A stretch of 6,744 nucleotides of DNA from Phycisphaerales bacterium (lineage in GTDB: Bacteria; Planctomycetota; Phycisphaerae; Sedimentisphaerales; Anaerobacaceae). Within the stretch, counting starts at the first letter, position 1. Each line of letters opens with the position of its first letter. The notes under the pieces are model-generated. The model was not told where the DNA came from. It ran no database searches and was given only the letters and a program-made list of their open reading frames with translations. The translations under genes and the position numbers were made by a program. The stretch is from the NCBI GenBank assembly GCA_003533825.1, contig DQCG01000683.1, positions 1 to 6,744 on the forward strand, written 5' to 3'. This document shows, piece by piece, positions 5,262 through 6,744 of this stretch.

Positions 5262-6744
5262 CTCAATCGCATAAGCGTATGAAAGCAAAATTATATAAAA
5301 CCAGGAAAGCTAAACTCATTTACACGATAATCGTATGCGCACTTATATCTGTTTCGTTGCTTTATTCCTGCCGTGACAGAAAAGTCACGATTACGAAATA
5401 CAGTTTCATCGACCGACGAGCAAAAGTCCAGCCGGATTATACCGGTACTGTTATTCCGCCTAACATCGCTCCCCTGAACTTTATCATACAGCAGGATGGT
5501 TCAGGCTATTTTGTCAAAATATACTCGAAAAGGGGAAATCCCATCGAGATATTCAGCAAGACTCCTAAAATTGTGATTCCGAAGCGAACCTGGTATGAGC
5601 TTCTTGATTTGAACCGCGGCCGGCAGCTCAATATGGATGTCTATGTCGAATCCGTCGCTGGTGCATCATCTTCCAAAGGAGAAAATATCCGGTGGTCCCG
5701 CTTTCAAGCCCTCACCGCACGGATCGCTCCTGAGGACATTGATACTTTTCTCGTATATCGAAAGATTCGACCGGGCCACGGCACCTGGAGAACTATGGGT
5801 ATCTACCAGCGTAATCTGAGCAGTTTCGATGAATCAACTATATTAAATAATGGTTATTTCAAGCACGGTTGTGTGAACTGCCATTCTTTTTGCGGAAACC
5901 GTACCGAAAAAATGCTCATAGGCATCCGCAGCCCGGTTTACCGTAGCTCGGCTTTGCTGATCGAAGGTGACAAAGTACGAAAGATTGGCACAAAGTTTGG
6001 ATATACATCCTGGCATCCAAGCGGAAAGATTGCCGCATTTTCTGTCAACAAAGTCAGGCAACTTTTTCATTCGGCCGCAAGCGAGGTCCGGGATGTGATG
6101 GACTTTGATTCTCTGATGGCTTATTACAATGTTGACTCAAAAACTGTAAAGACCACTCCAAATCTTGCCAGAAAGGACCGACTCGAAACATACCCGACCT
6201 GGTCCGCTGACGGCCGGTACCTGTATTTCTGCAGCGCGCCGGTGACGTGGTCGGATAAGACCGTCGTTCCCGAATCCTATGACCAGATAAAATACGATCT
6301 CGTCCGTATCAGTTACGACATCGACCGCGACCAGTGGGGCCAACTGGAATCGGTGCTTTCGACCAAGGATACGGGCTTGAGTATACTTTTGCCACGAATC
6401 AGCCCTGATGGCCGCTGGCTTTTATTCTGCATGTGCAATTACGGCTGCTTCCCGGTCTATCAGCACAGCAGCGACCTGTATATGATGGATCTCGAAGCAG
6501 CAACAAAAACCGGAGAGTACAAACACCGCCGGCTCAATATCAACAGCGACGACAGTGAAAGCTGGCATAGCTTCTCGAGTAACAGCCGATGGATAGCTTT
6601 CAGCAGCAAAAGAGGCAGCGGCGTGTTCACCAGAACTTATATCGCATACGTAGACATAGATGGTAATGTGAACAAGCCGATACGGCTGCCCCAGAAAGAT
6701 CCGGCATATTACGATTTATGCCTTTGGACCTACAGCGTCCCCGA
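5258..6744 (+). CDS. PD40/TolB-like beta-propeller lipoprotein with one CxxCH haem-c motif, C-terminus cut by the window edge
   Basis: The frame is open for 495 codons to the window end. Residues 20-37 are hydrophobic and end in LLYSC, a lipobox with Cys38 as the probable lipid anchor; the Tyr at -2 is slightly unusual. An N-terminal domain contains PDYTGTVIPPNIAPLNF at 59-75. CVNCH at 205-209 is a canonical c-type haem attachment site, followed by SFC. At least four PD40 propeller repeats follow: SWHPSGKIAAFS (251-262), TWSADGRYLYFC (314-325), RISPDGRWLLFC (380-391) and HSFSSNSRWIAFS (437-449). I recall Bacteroides proteins with the same IPPNIAPLNF, CxNCHSF and propeller order, some named cytochrome c biosynthesis protein without evidence. 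Extra cysteines occur at 325, 391, 393, 397 and 488. The start overlaps the stop of the DUF6057 gene, and no clear Shine-Dalgarno site precedes it, so coupled translation is likely. It probably acts at the periplasmic face of a membrane. Haem binding is inferred from the motif; the function is unknown. Confidence 0.85.
   Translation, partial: MTQSHKRMKAKLYKTRKAKLIYTIIVCALISVSLLYSCRDRKVTITKYSFIDRRAKVQPDYTGTVIPPNIAPLNFIIQQDGSGYFVKIYSKRGNPIEIFSKTPKIVIPKRTWYELLDLNRGRQLNMDVYVESVAGASSSKGENIRWSRFQALTARIAPEDIDTFLVYRKIRPGHGTWRTMGIYQRNLSSFDESTILNNGYFKHGCVNCHSFCGNRTEKMLIGIRSPVYRSSALLIEGDKVRKIGTKFGYTSWHPSGKIAAFSVNKVRQLFHSAASEVRDVMDFDSLMAYYNVDSKTVKTTPNLARKDRLETYPTWSADGRYLYFCSAPVTWSDKTVVPESYDQIKYDLVRISYDIDRDQWGQLESVLSTKDTGLSILLPRISPDGRWLLFCMCNYGCFPVYQHSSDLYMMDLEAATKTGEYKHRRLNINSDDSESWHSFSSNSRWIAFSSKRGSGVFTRTYIAYVDIDGNVNKPIRLPQKDPAYYDLCLWTYSVP

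Overview
The window looks like chromosomal DNA of a Gram-negative-type bacterium with a polysaccharide-degrading lifestyle. Two points support this: exported (Tat or Sec, partly lipid-anchored) carbohydrate-active enzymes, and a protein pair (a DUF6057-type membrane protein plus a PD40 beta-propeller lipoprotein) that I associate with Bacteroidota and Planctomycetota-like genomes. Clear Shine-Dalgarno sites, a sigma70-type promoter and no Bacteroidota-type promoter element favour a planctomycete (Phycisphaerae-like) or related PVC bacterium. This placement is an inference from memory of the families, not from a marker gene.

Layout: two divergent transcription units flank an intergenic region of about 300 bases (2986-3284). 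Leftward (minus strand) are a Tat-exported, probably lipid-anchored polysaccharide deacetylase (2985-2050) and, after a 79-base gap, a secreted GH106-like glycoside hydrolase (1970 to beyond position 1, C-terminus missing). Rightward (plus strand) are a 658-residue polytopic membrane protein with a helical C-terminal domain (DUF6057 type, 3285-5261) and, overlapping it by ATGA, a PD40 propeller lipoprotein with a single CxxCH haem-c motif (5258 to beyond the window end).

How the genes may work together: the leftward pair fits removal of acetyl groups and terminal deoxy-sugars from an external polysaccharide. The rightward pair is translationally coupled. The positive-inside rule puts the soluble domain of the membrane protein in the periplasm, where the lipoprotein should also reside, so the two probably form an envelope complex of unknown function. 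The haem motif suggests a redox or haem-dependent step. The intergenic region holds a good minus-strand sigma70-like promoter, a weaker plus-strand promoter whose -10 lies in a perfect 12-base palindrome, and small repeats that could be operators. No RNA genes, mobile elements, CRISPR arrays or convincing terminators were seen.
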